Assembly (NCBI GenBank): GCA_910587045.1
Contig: CAJULG010000002.1
Coordinates: forward strand, 139,677 to 203,676
Direction of reading: 5' to 3'
DNA from: an uncultured Lachnospiraceae bacterium
GTDB lineage: Bacteria > Bacillota > Clostridia > Lachnospirales > Lachnospiraceae
DNA: 64,000 nt
In this document: one piece after another, positions 36,139 through 46,069 of the stretch
How the letters are laid out: every line of letters begins with the position of its first letter
How positions within the stretch are numbered: position 1 is the first letter of the stretch
Program-made: the position numbers and the translations under genes
The notes under the pieces: model-generated
What the model was told of the DNA's origin: nothing
The model's input: only the letters and a program-made list of their open reading frames with translations
Databases searched by the model: none

Positions 36139-39100
36139 ATGTTAAAGAGTAAAACAGCAAAAATCATAATTGGGGCAATCATTGTATTGTGTGTTCTGGC
36201 AGCATCTTCTATCTGGGTATTTTCATCAATGAAGAAGAATTCAGTTGATGAGTTTGGCTATTCTCAATTAGCACCAAACGGTTCATCTTCCACGACCATG
36301 ACACAGATTGATCATATTATTGAGAATTCCAATACAGTGGAAGAGGGAAGTGACCCGAATTATAATGTTGTGATCATTACGAATGGCGTGACCGATGCAT
36401 CGGAGGTGGTTAAGAATTTCTTTCTGGATGATACGGTTGGTGTGGGCTTTTCAGATGTAGTTGTGAATGATAACCGTACCATATCAGCTACCATGCCGAA
36501 TGGCAAGATGCGTATGAATGTGAAGACAGTAGGTGAGTTGAATGGCCTGGATAAGGATGGTATTGCAGCAGCAATGGGCAATGTAGACCTGATCTATCTG
36601 TATGCGTCAACGAGTACCGCATATGCAGGAGATACGGCAATATCAGAGAATCTGTATGAATATCTTCACAATTATGCTTTTGGTTCCAATAAGCCGTTAA
36701 TTATGAGTTATGGACTGGCAAATACCGGTGAAGGTGATGATACTCAGGGCGGTGGCGACACAGGAAGCGGATATGATTCGCAGGCCTTCTTCATGACCAG
36801 TGTGGATTTCAAGAACAGTTGGAGACGGACCCGGACGACCATGATGGAAAACTGGAAGAATACGCCGGATGCGGATGCAGAAGCAGTCATTAAGAGTTAT
36901 ATCGGTACCAGACGTACCCTGTATTCTGTCTATGAGGTAAACCGGTTGACAAAACCGGACGGTTATGCTACATGGCAGGATTACTGGTCAAGAAATGACG
37001 GTACCTCGACGTTGAATATTCTGTATATCTATGGTGAATCCATGGAGGATGATACCGGGATTGTTAATGCGGCAAACTGGATGCTGAGTGATGAGGGGAA
37101 AGGCTGGGCCTTTAGTGGATTGTCCAGTGACCTGCCTCAGAATGTAGCAGTTACCTCTAAAAAGGGTAGTGAGCTAAAGCCGGAGGACTTTTATGTTGCG
37201 ACGGAAAGCGGAGATGCATCCGATGTCAAGAAGTATGATTACATTTTTATTGCACCGAGTGATTATAAGCCGCTGGATGATCCGGCAGATCCTAGTACCG
37301 GCAGTGATATCAGTCCGGAGGTAAGAGCAACATTAAATACATTGTCAGAGAGTACCAAGCAGGAAGGTCTGACCTATATCCTCTTTGGTGCATTGGAGGG
37401 AAGAACACAGACATCGACCGGAAATACGGGCGGCAGTTCTTCTGTAACGGAGAATCTGACATTTGATACGAATACAAACTTTGGCAAGCTGCTTGACTTA
37501 TCAGTTACGACGACCGGATATGCGAAGAAGGGAAATGTACTGGTGGTTGGTACACAGTTCATGGATACTATGGCGACAAATCCGTCTATGAATCCGAAGA
37601 AGGTTGCCAAGATCGTAGCATTGATCAATAAGAGTACCTTCCGTACCCATGCAGGCAGCAGCAGTGGCGGTACCAGCGGTTCCGTTTCCACGACTGCATA
37701 TCGTGTGCTGGAGCTGCAGCCATGTTATCCGATTGATAAGGTGCTTGCTTCTACGATAACAGATAAGTATGGCTCTGGTGATCGAACACTTAGTAAGTAT
37801 ACGAATGCGGTTGGTAACTATTATACGATACCGGCTGATGTATTGAATTCCTCCGAGATTGATGATTACATGTCAGAGGATGAGCAGGGGAATCTGCGGA
37901 TGACCCAGGAGTATTATCAGTGGGATCTTTCAAAGGCAAAGCTGGCTTATGCATTGGGAATGAAATCTGATCAGATCGAGCTGGTTCAGATGTCAACCGA
38001 TGAATATATTACAGCAAAGGCGGATGCGTCTGACAGCTATGACCTGATCTATATCGGCGGTAATATGTCGGCATTTAAGAATAATCTTGCTTATGGTTAT
38101 GATGTAATTGATCACACGATCCGAGACTCTTACCGGGATTATGAGGCAGTGTTCAGTATGTACTGTCATACCGGAGAGCTGACGCAGGTTCTGGGACAGA
38201 GACTGAATGCAGTAGGCGATTATGTACTGATGAATGGTAATGATATTACCTATGACAGATTGACCCAGTTAAAGGCATACATTGATGCGGGAATGCCGGT
38301 CGTGTTCAGTAATGAGATCTGGAATGCATATGATCTGGCAAAGAAGTTTGGTTATAAGAACCGGTATATGGATCCGGACTGTAATATGTTCAAGCTGTGT
38401 GCGTATGCAGAGGAGGCGGCAAAGACCAAAGAGTCTGTACTGGTTAACTGGGAGAATCGTCAGCCTTACGAGGTGCAGGATTCCTTCTTTACGGATTATT
38501 ATGTGGCAAAGGATGAAATGACGATTCCGAATGCGGATGGCGTTTATGGAGCAGCGGCAAAGGTAACGGTATACAGCGAGTATTTAAGTAACAGATTATA
38601 TGATTGCGTGAATGCAGCCAGTGTGCGTCCGAAGTTCAAGATTGACACAACCGCCCTGACCTATGTGGAGGGTGACAGCAAGACAGAACTGACAGGCCGT
38701 GATGTGTCCTGGAAGATTGAATTGCTGAATCCGATCGAAGGGCGTACCTATCAGGCAGTCCTGTTACAGGATGTCGACGATAATGCAGTATTTGATCTGA
38801 ACGATTCGGAAGAACTGATCGGGAAACCACAGGAGTTTTCTGCGGATAATACAGCAGAATTGACTTATACGTATCCGGATGATGATTTTGGCGCGTTTAG
38901 CTGGAAGGTGGTAGTACAGGATACGACAACGAAGGCTTCTACCGGTTATTCTGCAATTACCTGCTTTGCAAAGCTGGAGGATCAGCCGAAGAAGCAGGCC
39001 AGTATCCTGGAGATCATGCCGATGCTGGCATCCCATTGTAATTCGTCTAATCCGACAGGACCGGACGGTCATACGTTTTATCTGGATAAGAATTATCAGC

Positions 39101-41397
39101 AGAGCAGTGGTAATCCATATTTGTATTCAACTTATGGAACGAATAAGGGAAAGGAATATGGGTATTGTCCGATTCTGCACAGTCCGGGAAATGGACTTAG
39201 TGATGCACAGGCATTTAATAATAATCAGATAGCCAGAGCAACGGTTGATGGTAATTATCAGGGACTCTCGGATGTGAATATGGGTAAATACATGACGAAC
39301 CTGAGTGTAAACCGATATGACAGTGGAGAGGGACATGAGGACAGGGATTATAATTATATGGATCTGGTGTCAGATGAATATGATTTCTCTCTGGATATCA
39401 TGTATATGGATGATATTATTTATTACTCAAAGGTGGCTCATGATTCCAGTATTACCGACGATCAGAGAAAGGGTTATGCGGAAGAAGCAGAAAAAGCGAA
39501 AGAGCTGTATGATGCATATAAGACGGAAGGAACACCGGAATATGAGAGATTAAAGCTGGTTGAGGATGCATTACGTGAGGCCCTGATCAGTATTCGTGAC
39601 GGGAATAATTATACCGGTACTTTTCGTGAGATAAGGAGAGAATGGGGACCGAACGGTCCGGTAGAGAAAGAGGTTGATGCAACTTATACAGTTCCAAATA
39701 GTGAATTTAAGAAATATGGTATTGATCAGATGTTACAGTCACGGGACTATTTCCGCTTCTTCTATCTGAATACAGATGTATATCATGACAGCGGTTGGGC
39801 ACATTCAGCATACGTTGTTTATGCAAGTGTATATAAGCCATATATTGATGAACATGACAAGATGGTAGATGCATACCGTAAATATCGTCATTATAACATG
39901 ATGGCTTATGGACCAAAGGAGTACCTGAGAAAGAATTATGATGTGATCGTTGTTGGTTTCTTCGATGATTACCAGGGCGGATTCCAGGATTTCAGTGAAG
40001 TGGAGACAGAGGATCTGCTGGCATTTACGGATTATAAGGAGGTAGTGAACGGTAAGACCTATGAGGATGGTGGAAGTCTGCTGATGACCCATGATAATAT
40101 GACCTATGCACCTGGTGACGGGCACGCGGTGAATCTGACAGCAAAGATGCGTAGTGTGATGGGTATGGAACCGTTTGCCAACCTGAAGGCGGTAGAAAGC
40201 ACAGGAACGACGGGTTACCAGAAGCATACCAGTACAAATACAAAAAAATATTTCCTGTCAAACCTGTCTTCCAATTCAGATATGAACTTTGCCATGGAGA
40301 GTCCGTTGCAGGGAACTGCATGGGATACTGCATTTAGTGGATGGGTATCCGGAGCGAACCGAGGGGTAACAAAGGATCATAATGTTAACCTGATCGGATA
40401 TACGGATGTATTTAATGTGTACAGAACCGGACATGGTTATACCCAGCGATATACCTTTGCAGAGTTCGAGACCGAGCGGGCGATCGAATATAATATGCAG
40501 ATTAGCGGGCCATTAAAGAACACCGGTACAGCCAAGGCAACTCAGGTTAACCGTGGTGTGGTTACGACCTATCCGTTCTATATTGCATCGGATCTTCGAA
40601 TCTCGAATACGCACAGCCAGGCCTATGCACTGGATATGGAGGATTCGGCAGTTACGGTATGGTATACACTAGCAGCGGACAGCACTTCGGCAGCGGGAAC
40701 TGCAGGCGGAACGAATTATTCAACAATGAAGGAAAATTCCTCTATGTATGCGGCATCTCCAAGAGATGGTGGAGACAGTTACTACATCTATTCCGTTGGT
40801 AATATCACCTACTGTGGTGCCGGTCATGCACTGATCACCGGTGACCAGCGGGATAATAATGATGAGAGACGGTTATTCCTGAATGTGTTGATCAATATGG
40901 CGAAGAAAACGAGAAAGCAGCAGAAGGAAGCGGATATCATCTTATACGATCCGGATGGAACGACCAAGGCACCGGGTAACGTTGTAAAGCGGGATGCTGA
41001 GAATGGTTATCACATTGATGTAACCTCTGCGATCACATATCCGGAATTCGGCTTTAAGGTTGACCTGTTATCCGGACAGAGTGCAACAGATGTCAAGCTG
41101 TTCTTTGATCTGGATTATAAAGCAGGTATGGAGAATCCGGATGCATATGTTGATAATGACAACCATGTTCTGGTGCCATTACCGGATACGGAAGATATTC
41201 TGAAGGATCTGAACGAGAATGCAGTTCGCGTATTTACGAAGCTGAATTATCCGGGACTGGTAACGAAACGGGAATACTTTGATAAGTATGGAGGTAAGTA
41301 TACCTACCTGGTTGTATCAGTTACCTTAAGTGACGGAACCGTATTAACAAAACGGATCAAGATCATGTTGACGAACGATCTGCTGGATCTGACATGA
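36139..41397 (+). CDS. Giant membrane-anchored or exported protein of the pilus operon (DUF5057-like)
   Basis: 1752 residues, the largest gene here. A basic start and one hydrophobic segment (about residues 8-30) give a signal anchor; no prepilin cleavage motif and no C-terminal sorting signal is seen. The rest is extracellular in character, with Gly/Ser-rich linkers (near residues 430 and 515), many Tyr/Asp-rich stretches and several repeated Rossmann-like segments (YDLIYIGGNMSAF, DVIVVGFFDDYQGGF). I recall similar proteins labelled DUF5057 in Lachnospiraceae but cannot confirm it. AAAGGAG precedes the ATG and a terminator follows the gene, so it closes the operon; a pilus-associated adhesin or assembly role is inferred. 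Confidence 0.7.
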   Translation: MLKSKTAKIIIGAIIVLCVLAASSIWVFSSMKKNSVDEFGYSQLAPNGSSSTTMTQIDHIIENSNTVEEGSDPNYNVVIITNGVTDASEVVKNFFLDDTVGVGFSDVVVNDNRTISATMPNGKMRMNVKTVGELNGLDKDGIAAAMGNVDLIYLYASTSTAYAGDTAISENLYEYLHNYAFGSNKPLIMSYGLANTGEGDDTQGGGDTGSGYDSQAFFMTSVDFKNSWRRTRTTMMENWKNTPDADAEAVIKSYIGTRRTLYSVYEVNRLTKPDGYATWQDYWSRNDGTSTLNILYIYGESMEDDTGIVNAANWMLSDEGKGWAFSGLSSDLPQNVAVTSKKGSELKPEDFYVATESGDASDVKKYDYIFIAPSDYKPLDDPADPSTGSDISPEVRATLNTLSESTKQEGLTYILFGALEGRTQTSTGNTGGSSSVTENLTFDTNTNFGKLLDLSVTTTGYAKKGNVLVVGTQFMDTMATNPSMNPKKVAKIVALINKSTFRTHAGSSSGGTSGSVSTTAYRVLELQPCYPIDKVLASTITDKYGSGDRTLSKYTNAVGNYYTIPADVLNSSEIDDYMSEDEQGNLRMTQEYYQWDLSKAKLAYALGMKSDQIELVQMSTDEYITAKADASDSYDLIYIGGNMSAFKNNLAYGYDVIDHTIRDSYRDYEAVFSMYCHTGELTQVLGQRLNAVGDYVLMNGNDITYDRLTQLKAYIDAGMPVVFSNEIWNAYDLAKKFGYKNRYMDPDCNMFKLCAYAEEAAKTKESVLVNWENRQPYEVQDSFFTDYYVAKDEMTIPNADGVYGAAAKVTVYSEYLSNRLYDCVNAASVRPKFKIDTTALTYVEGDSKTELTGRDVSWKIELLNPIEGRTYQAVLLQDVDDNAVFDLNDSEELIGKPQEFSADNTAELTYTYPDDDFGAFSWKVVVQDTTTKASTGYSAITCFAKLEDQPKKQASILEIMPMLASHCNSSNPTGPDGHTFYLDKNYQQSSGNPYLYSTYGTNKGKEYGYCPILHSPGNGLSDAQAFNNNQIARATVDGNYQGLSDVNMGKYMTNLSVNRYDSGEGHEDRDYNYMDLVSDEYDFSLDIMYMDDIIYYSKVAHDSSITDDQRKGYAEEAEKAKELYDAYKTEGTPEYERLKLVEDALREALISIRDGNNYTGTFREIRREWGPNGPVEKEVDATYTVPNSEFKKYGIDQMLQSRDYFRFFYLNTDVYHDSGWAHSAYVVYASVYKPYIDEHDKMVDAYRKYRHYNMMAYGPKEYLRKNYDVIVVGFFDDYQGGFQDFSEVETEDLLAFTDYKEVVNGKTYEDGGSLLMTHDNMTYAPGDGHAVNLTAKMRSVMGMEPFANLKAVESTGTTGYQKHTSTNTKKYFLSNLSSNSDMNFAMESPLQGTAWDTAFSGWVSGANRGVTKDHNVNLIGYTDVFNVYRTGHGYTQRYTFAEFETERAIEYNMQISGPLKNTGTAKATQVNRGVVTTYPFYIASDLRISNTHSQAYALDMEDSAVTVWYTLAADSTSAAGTAGGTNYSTMKENSSMYAASPRDGGDSYYIYSVGNITYCGAGHALITGDQRDNNDERRLFLNVLINMAKKTRKQQKEADIILYDPDGTTKAPGNVVKRDAENGYHIDVTSAITYPEFGFKVDLLSGQSATDVKLFFDLDYKAGMENPDAYVDNDNHVLVPLPDTEDILKDLNENAVRVFTKLNYPGLVTKREYFDKYGGKYTYLVVSVTLSDGTVLTKRIKIMLTNDLLDLT

Positions 41398-41489
41398 TCA
41401 GAAGCGATCGGCTATATGTAATTAATTGAGATGCATCTGGCAGGAGACCGGAAGGGAATCTGCGGATGTAACGGGAAATCATAATATAG

Positions 41490-41533
41490 AAGAGCTGCTA
41501 TTGCTGCCGATGTACAGTATAGCAGCTCTTTTT
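41490..41533 (+). terminator. Intrinsic terminator of the pilus operon
   Basis: AAGAGCTGCTAT (41490-41501) pairs with ATAGCAGCTCTT (41519-41530) and a T-run covers 41529-41533. It lies 93 bases after the giant gene. Confidence 0.9.
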
Positions 41534-41590
41534 CCGGTCATAATGCTTCGGATCGGCCCGGAATCCGGATAGAAGCGGAAAATGAAACAG

Positions 41591-41620
41591 TTGAAATGCA
41601 GAGGACTTCTGTTATATAAT
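41591..41620 (+). promoter_or_regulatory. Promoter of the 223-residue protein gene
   Basis: TTGAAA (41591-41596), 18-base spacer, TATAAT (41615-41620), 35 bases before the ATG at 41656. Confidence 0.65.
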
Positions 41621-41655
41621 AAGATGTAGTTACAGATTGAGGAAGGTATAGCAAT

Positions 41656-42327
41656 ATGTTTGATTCAGCGGGGAATACAATATGTACGATCATACTGGCA
41701 GTTGTATTTGTTTATTTGATCATATGGACCCTTAAATTCGCAGGTTATTGTCTGGACAGGCAACGGTCAAAGAACAGTATCGCCATACGGGAGAAGCAAA
41801 AGACGATTCGCCAGCGGACCATTGCCTGTGCCAAGAATTACTGGTACAATATCCGGGAAGTGGAGGATTGTCCGGATGATGTGCCGGTGGAGCGGTACTA
41901 TCATTACTTTGAAACCGAACAGCAGTGTATTAAGGCACTGATCATTGAAATGTATGATTGTGCCATTGTCCGGACGGAGGAGCTGGAACGTCTGGCATAT
42001 GGTGAGGTAAAGCCTGTGCCGGTGATTATGAATCCGTATGAGATTGATGATGAGTATGATGAGTTTGATTATGATTTTGATAAAGCAGTGGAGGAGCTGA
42101 TGGATCAGGATGAGGAGGAGATCGCGGCTACAGCGGAAGAGGCTGATGATGCTGAGCTTCGTGCGGAGATCTATGATCGCTGGACAGAATATGTGATGCA
42201 GCTTTATGATATGGTGAGCGTGAATTGTAATGAAGAAATGAAAGCACATATCAGAAGTAAGATTATGAGTTATGGGCATAGTGATGTGGCGATCCTGATC
42301 CATAGTCCGGAATTGAAGGAATGGTAA
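41656..42327 (+). CDS. Membrane-anchored acidic protein, unknown function
   Basis: 223 residues. A hydrophobic helix near residues 10-30 is followed by a basic patch and a soluble, mostly helical domain with an acidic middle (DDEYDEFDYDFD, DQDEEEIAATAEEADDAE). Two stretches that look like paired helices contain conserved-looking aromatic residues (YWYNIREVEDCPDD, RYYHYFETEQQCIKALI). I do not recognise the family. It has its own promoter and GAGGAAGG, and is followed by the 6S-like RNA. Confidence 0.75.
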   Translation: MFDSAGNTICTIILAVVFVYLIIWTLKFAGYCLDRQRSKNSIAIREKQKTIRQRTIACAKNYWYNIREVEDCPDDVPVERYYHYFETEQQCIKALIIEMYDCAIVRTEELERLAYGEVKPVPVIMNPYEIDDEYDEFDYDFDKAVEELMDQDEEEIAATAEEADDAELRAEIYDRWTEYVMQLYDMVSVNCNEEMKAHIRSKIMSYGHSDVAILIHSPELKEW

Positions 42328-42358
42328 ATTAAGGACAAAGACAGAACGAATAATTATC

Positions 42359-42387
42359 TTGTCTTTTACATATGAATAAGTTATAAT
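42359..42387 (+). promoter_or_regulatory. Promoter of the 6S-like RNA
   Basis: TTGTCT (42359-42364), 17 bases, perfect TATAAT (42382-42387). No coding gene follows for 300 bases, which points to an RNA gene. Confidence 0.75.
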
Positions 42388-42393
42388 ATGAAT

Positions 42394-42632
42394 AAGCAAA
42401 AAGCAATGCTAAAGTAGAAAGCCTGAAATGTGCGATAATTCTCTCAATTTTGAACCTACATTCATTGATACGGGAGTCCTATATTTCGCGGTGGAATGTC
42501 AAGCCTCCGTTTGCAGTGGAAGACAGGAAGCCGGATGCGGTCACCCACCTAGCTATGCTAGGAGTCAAAAGAGAGAACCGGCATTTTGGGTGTTACTTAA
42601 GATAAAAAGCAGCAGGAATGCTGCTTTTTATC
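42394..42632 (+). ncRNA. ssrS: 6S RNA candidate (ssrS)
   Basis: A ~240-base unit with its own promoter and terminator and no convincing ORF. The 5' segment CCTGAAATG (near 42423) pairs with CATTTTGGG near 42588, and TTCTCTC with GAGAGAA closer in, giving the long closed hairpin with an open centre expected of 6S RNA. The phrases GAACCTACATTC, GGGAGTCCTAT, GGAATGTCAAGCCTCC and CACCCACCTAGC..GCTAGGAG are what I recall from clostridial 6S RNAs. 6S RNA traps sigma-A RNA polymerase. The family call is from memory; the RNA unit itself is well supported. It fills the 357-base gap here. Confidence 0.72.
42601..42632 (+). terminator. Terminator of the 6S-like RNA
   Basis: GATAAAAAGCAGCA (42601-42614) pairs perfectly with TGCTGCTTTTTATC (42619-42632) around a GGAA loop; the T-run is the 3' arm. 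Confidence 0.88.
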
Positions 42633-42684
42633 TTTATGGTAACAAAACAGGTCCATTTGTCTGGTTGAAATGAGGGTTACATAA

Positions 42685-45018
42685 TTGAAAAAGAAACGTG
42701 TTATAGAAATCATGATCATCGCAATATTAGCAATCGCCGGGATCATCGGCGGCGTATTGGTGCATTATTTGTTTTTTCGGGTAGTGCAGCCGGATGTATA
42801 TTACGGAAGGCAGGAAGCGGAAGCTTTACTGGAGCAGTTGAATGATGGTAATCCGGTGCTGGAGGTTGCTTTGGATGATAAAAGCGGTTTTACTGCAGGC
42901 GATGCAAGACAGGTCCTGCAGATTTTATTTGCCATGGATGCAGTACAGTCCGGGACAGAGACAGGCCTTCCGTTTCTGGAAGAGGCAAAGGATAAGAAGA
43001 TTCTCTCAGGCGAGGAGTTTCAGACATTTTATGAATATCTGATCGACAGGACCGGTACCGATGCGGTACAGGTGGCAACGTTACTGGTATTGGATACGAT
43101 CGAGGAGCAGGCGGAGGATGGTTCTCTTCTCTTTTCAATCGTTACCCAGGAACAGCGGTATGTGGTACAGGCATTTGATGAGAGCAGGCAGGAACTGTTA
43201 CGGGAGCAGTTAAATGCTGCCGAGGATACGATAGTCCGGGTTTATGTATCCGGTGACCGGATATTTGATCATACCGGAGAGGGAAGAGAAGGCGTTACAT
43301 TATCCAATGTGTGGATTGAAAGTTCCACTGAATCGGAATTGCGGGTATTTATGAATGGATATCATAAGGTATATCCTTGTCATCTGCAGGATTCGTCTGC
43401 TGATGAATCCGGAGATACCCGTTCGGCGGAACAAGGGAATACCAAAGTAGAGGCATCCCTGGCGGATATCCGGCTGGATGTGAATGGTGTGACGGATATT
43501 GTATTAAAATCAGATATTATTACTGCAAAGGTACTTGCAGTTCAGGAGGATCATGTTGAAGTGGAGGGTTACGGCAATCTGGGACTTTCTGAGCATTACC
43601 GGATTTATAAAATATACGGGGAGCTGGCGGTAGAGCCGACCTCTCAGATTCTGGTGGGCTATTCCACAACGAATTTTGTCGTGGCAAATGGTGTGATTGA
43701 GGCAGCTTTGATCACGGAACCGATCCGGGCGGATAAGATCCGGGTGGTGCTGGGAAACAGCGAGTATACTTCCCTGATCCATCCGGTGGTTACCCTGACG
43801 GCAGATTGCCCGTATACAGTTCAGTTTCATGATCAGACCCGGGTATTCGAAGCGGGAGAAGCATTGGAATTGACTGCTACCTGTGGTTATATGGCAGGAG
43901 GACGTATCATTGTCTCTCCAAATGAGGAGAATGGAAGAGTACAGGTGCTGTCTGTTACAAGGAATGGGGTAAACCCATCCTATCGTGGCAGTATTGAAGT
44001 GGCTCCTTATGGTGAGGAAGGGCTGACGATCGTGAATGAATTAAGTCTGGAAGAATATCTTTATACAGTAGTTCCAAGTGAAATGCCAACATCCTATGGA
44101 CAGGAGGCGCTGCAGGTACAGGCAATTTGTGCCAGAGGTTATGCATATGCAAAAATGCAGGATGGATCTTATGCAAAATATGGAGCGCATCTGGATGACA
44201 GTACAATGACCCAGGTTTATAATGCAGTGGCGGAAAGTGATGATTCTATTCTGGCAGTTAAAGATACGTATGGTATGGTGCCGTTTTATGAGGGCAGGGT
44301 GATAGAAGCATTCTTCTTCTCTACCTCCTGCGGTACGACCTGTACCAATAGTGATGTATGGGATGGAGAACCTTTGCCATATCTGACAGATAAGCTGGAG
44401 CATGATGGGGATCCGGCTGTAGATTTTACAGATGAAATGACGTTTCAGGCTTTTATAAATGACAGTAGTGCATATAATACCTATGAGAAGGATTGTTCCC
44501 TGTATCGTTGGAATATTGAATTTACACCCGAGGAAATGAATGCAGCGATTGATTCTACACTGGCACAGCGGTATGAGACCAGTCCGGAACGGATTCTTAC
44601 TTTACAGGCAGATGGTTCTTATATCAGTCAGCCGATCACTACAGTTGGTGAGGTGCAGGATATTTCGGTTACTGCCAGAGGAAAGAGTGGTATTGTGAAA
44701 GAGATTACAGTAACCGGTTCTGCGGCAACGATCAAGGTGAGCGGTCAGACCAATGCGAGAGCTCTGATGACACCGGTACAGGTTACGATTTACCGGCAGG
44801 ATGGTTCCTCCTCAGTAGAATGGTCGTTGCTGCCCAGTCCATTTTATTATGTGATAAAAAACGAGGCAGGAAATTTCCAGATCGCGGGTGGTGGTTTTGG
44901 CCATGGTGTCGGCATGAGCCAGAATGGAACAAAAGCAATGACTGAACTGGGATACTCTGCAGAAGAAATTATCCAGCATTATTACACCGGTGCTGAGATC
45001 CTGAATATTTATCAGTAA
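42685..45018 (+). CDS. SpoIID/LytB domain protein
   Basis: 777 residues. N-terminal signal anchor (about 5-30), a long linker region, and a C-terminal SpoIID/LytB domain: PSYRGSIEVAPY, SLEEYLYTVVPSEMPTSYGQEALQVQAICARGYAY with the catalytic Glu, STSCGTTCTNSDVWDG, and the ending GFGHGVGMSQNGTKAM. SpoIID is a lytic transglycosylase active on denuded glycan during engulfment; this protein is about twice SpoIID's length, so it may be a vegetative or LytB-like relative. The start is TTG 42685, with GAGGGT 7 bases upstream and no in-frame ATG nearby. Confidence 0.88.
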   Translation: MKKKRVIEIMIIAILAIAGIIGGVLVHYLFFRVVQPDVYYGRQEAEALLEQLNDGNPVLEVALDDKSGFTAGDARQVLQILFAMDAVQSGTETGLPFLEEAKDKKILSGEEFQTFYEYLIDRTGTDAVQVATLLVLDTIEEQAEDGSLLFSIVTQEQRYVVQAFDESRQELLREQLNAAEDTIVRVYVSGDRIFDHTGEGREGVTLSNVWIESSTESELRVFMNGYHKVYPCHLQDSSADESGDTRSAEQGNTKVEASLADIRLDVNGVTDIVLKSDIITAKVLAVQEDHVEVEGYGNLGLSEHYRIYKIYGELAVEPTSQILVGYSTTNFVVANGVIEAALITEPIRADKIRVVLGNSEYTSLIHPVVTLTADCPYTVQFHDQTRVFEAGEALELTATCGYMAGGRIIVSPNEENGRVQVLSVTRNGVNPSYRGSIEVAPYGEEGLTIVNELSLEEYLYTVVPSEMPTSYGQEALQVQAICARGYAYAKMQDGSYAKYGAHLDDSTMTQVYNAVAESDDSILAVKDTYGMVPFYEGRVIEAFFFSTSCGTTCTNSDVWDGEPLPYLTDKLEHDGDPAVDFTDEMTFQAFINDSSAYNTYEKDCSLYRWNIEFTPEEMNAAIDSTLAQRYETSPERILTLQADGSYISQPITTVGEVQDISVTARGKSGIVKEITVTGSAATIKVSGQTNARALMTPVQVTIYRQDGSSSVEWSLLPSPFYYVIKNEAGNFQIAGGGFGHGVGMSQNGTKAMTELGYSAEEIIQHYYTGAEILNIYQ

Positions 45019-45086
45019 GCAGGGAATAGGCTGGAACAGGGCAGCACCGGACAGGATGTGAGACAAAAAGGTTAGGGAGCGGTCCC

Positions 45087-45968
45087 ATGACATTTTCAGG
45101 TGACAGGAATGTGAATCAAATGATACGATTTATTCAGGCATTTATTATTCAAATAAAGGAGGATCATGTATCCGCATATGCAGCACAGGCGGCGTTCTTT
45201 TTAATACTGTCTGCGTTCCCATTTGCAATTCTGATTCTGACGTTTGCCCGGTTTCTTCCATTCAGTCAGGAGGAGTTTATCATAGTCCTTAAGGATATCC
45301 TGCCGAATGAGATAGAGACGTGGATGCTGGGGATCTTAGAAGAGATGATCCGGAATTCCGGCAGTACACTGGTATCTTTTTCTATCATTGCTGCACTTTG
45401 GTCGGCGGCAAGGGGAATATTATCCATTAGCAACGGTTTGAATTCAGTGTTTCATACAGAAGAGTCCAGAAATTATTTCCTGCTGCGGAGCATTGCCACC
45501 ATTCATACCCTGATCGTGGCGGTTGCCCTGGTAGTGTTGTTGATCGTATTCGTATTTGGTAATTCGTTGTACGAGATTATACTGAATAAGCTGCCCTTCA
45601 TGAATGATATTGCGACCCTGATCCTTAGTGTACGGGTGGCTGTGGGATTTGTCCTGCTGTTTCTGATGTTCATCATCATGTACCGGGGATTGCCGAATCA
45701 TAAGATATCTATGCGCCAGGCAGCACCGGGAGCGTTATTTTCAGCAGTTTCCTGGATCATTGCCTCTTTTGGATTTTCCATTTATGTGAATCATTACAGT
45801 AATTATTCCCGCATTTATGGCAGTCTGGCGGGAATTGCCATTGCCATGGTCTGGGTATATATGATGATGAATCTGGTGCTTTGGGGCGGAGAGCTGAATT
45901 CTTATATTATGGAGTTTTATCCGGAAAAGGTATCATCCAGGAAGAAGAAAAGAAGTACGGGAAAGTAG
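45087..45968 (+). CDS. YihY/BrkB family membrane protein
   Basis: 293 residues with six membrane segments. Family motifs: N-terminal HVSAYAAQAAFFLILSAFPFAILIL, LWSAARGILSISNGLNSVF, and FGFSIYVNHYSNYSRIYGSLAGIAIAMVWVYM. Once called RNase BN or virulence factor BrkB; the real activity is unknown, perhaps transport. A basic tail (SSRKKKRSTGK) ends the protein. Confidence 0.9.
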   Translation: MTFSGDRNVNQMIRFIQAFIIQIKEDHVSAYAAQAAFFLILSAFPFAILILTFARFLPFSQEEFIIVLKDILPNEIETWMLGILEEMIRNSGSTLVSFSIIAALWSAARGILSISNGLNSVFHTEESRNYFLLRSIATIHTLIVAVALVVLLIVFVFGNSLYEIILNKLPFMNDIATLILSVRVAVGFVLLFLMFIIMYRGLPNHKISMRQAAPGALFSAVSWIIASFGFSIYVNHYSNYSRIYGSLAGIAIAMVWVYMMMNLVLWGGELNSYIMEFYPEKVSSRKKKRSTGK

Positions 45969-45979
45969 TTAGCTTTGTA

Positions 45980-46008
45980 TTGAAGTTTGGAATGGGATTT
46001 GTTATAAT
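45980..46008 (+). promoter_or_regulatory. Promoter of the DivIVA-like gene
   Basis: TTGAAG (45980-45985), 17 bases, TATAAT (46003-46008), 62 bases before the ATG. Confidence 0.65.
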
Positions 46009-46069
46009 CAGAATAACTAAAACCAGGGTATTTTTTTGTGGATTTTAACATAGAAAGGAAGAAATTGCG

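Noticed and set aside
42428..42673. 81-residue ORF on the plus strand
   Set aside because: It overlaps the 6S-like RNA and its terminator hairpin, has no ribosome site and an unlikely composition.
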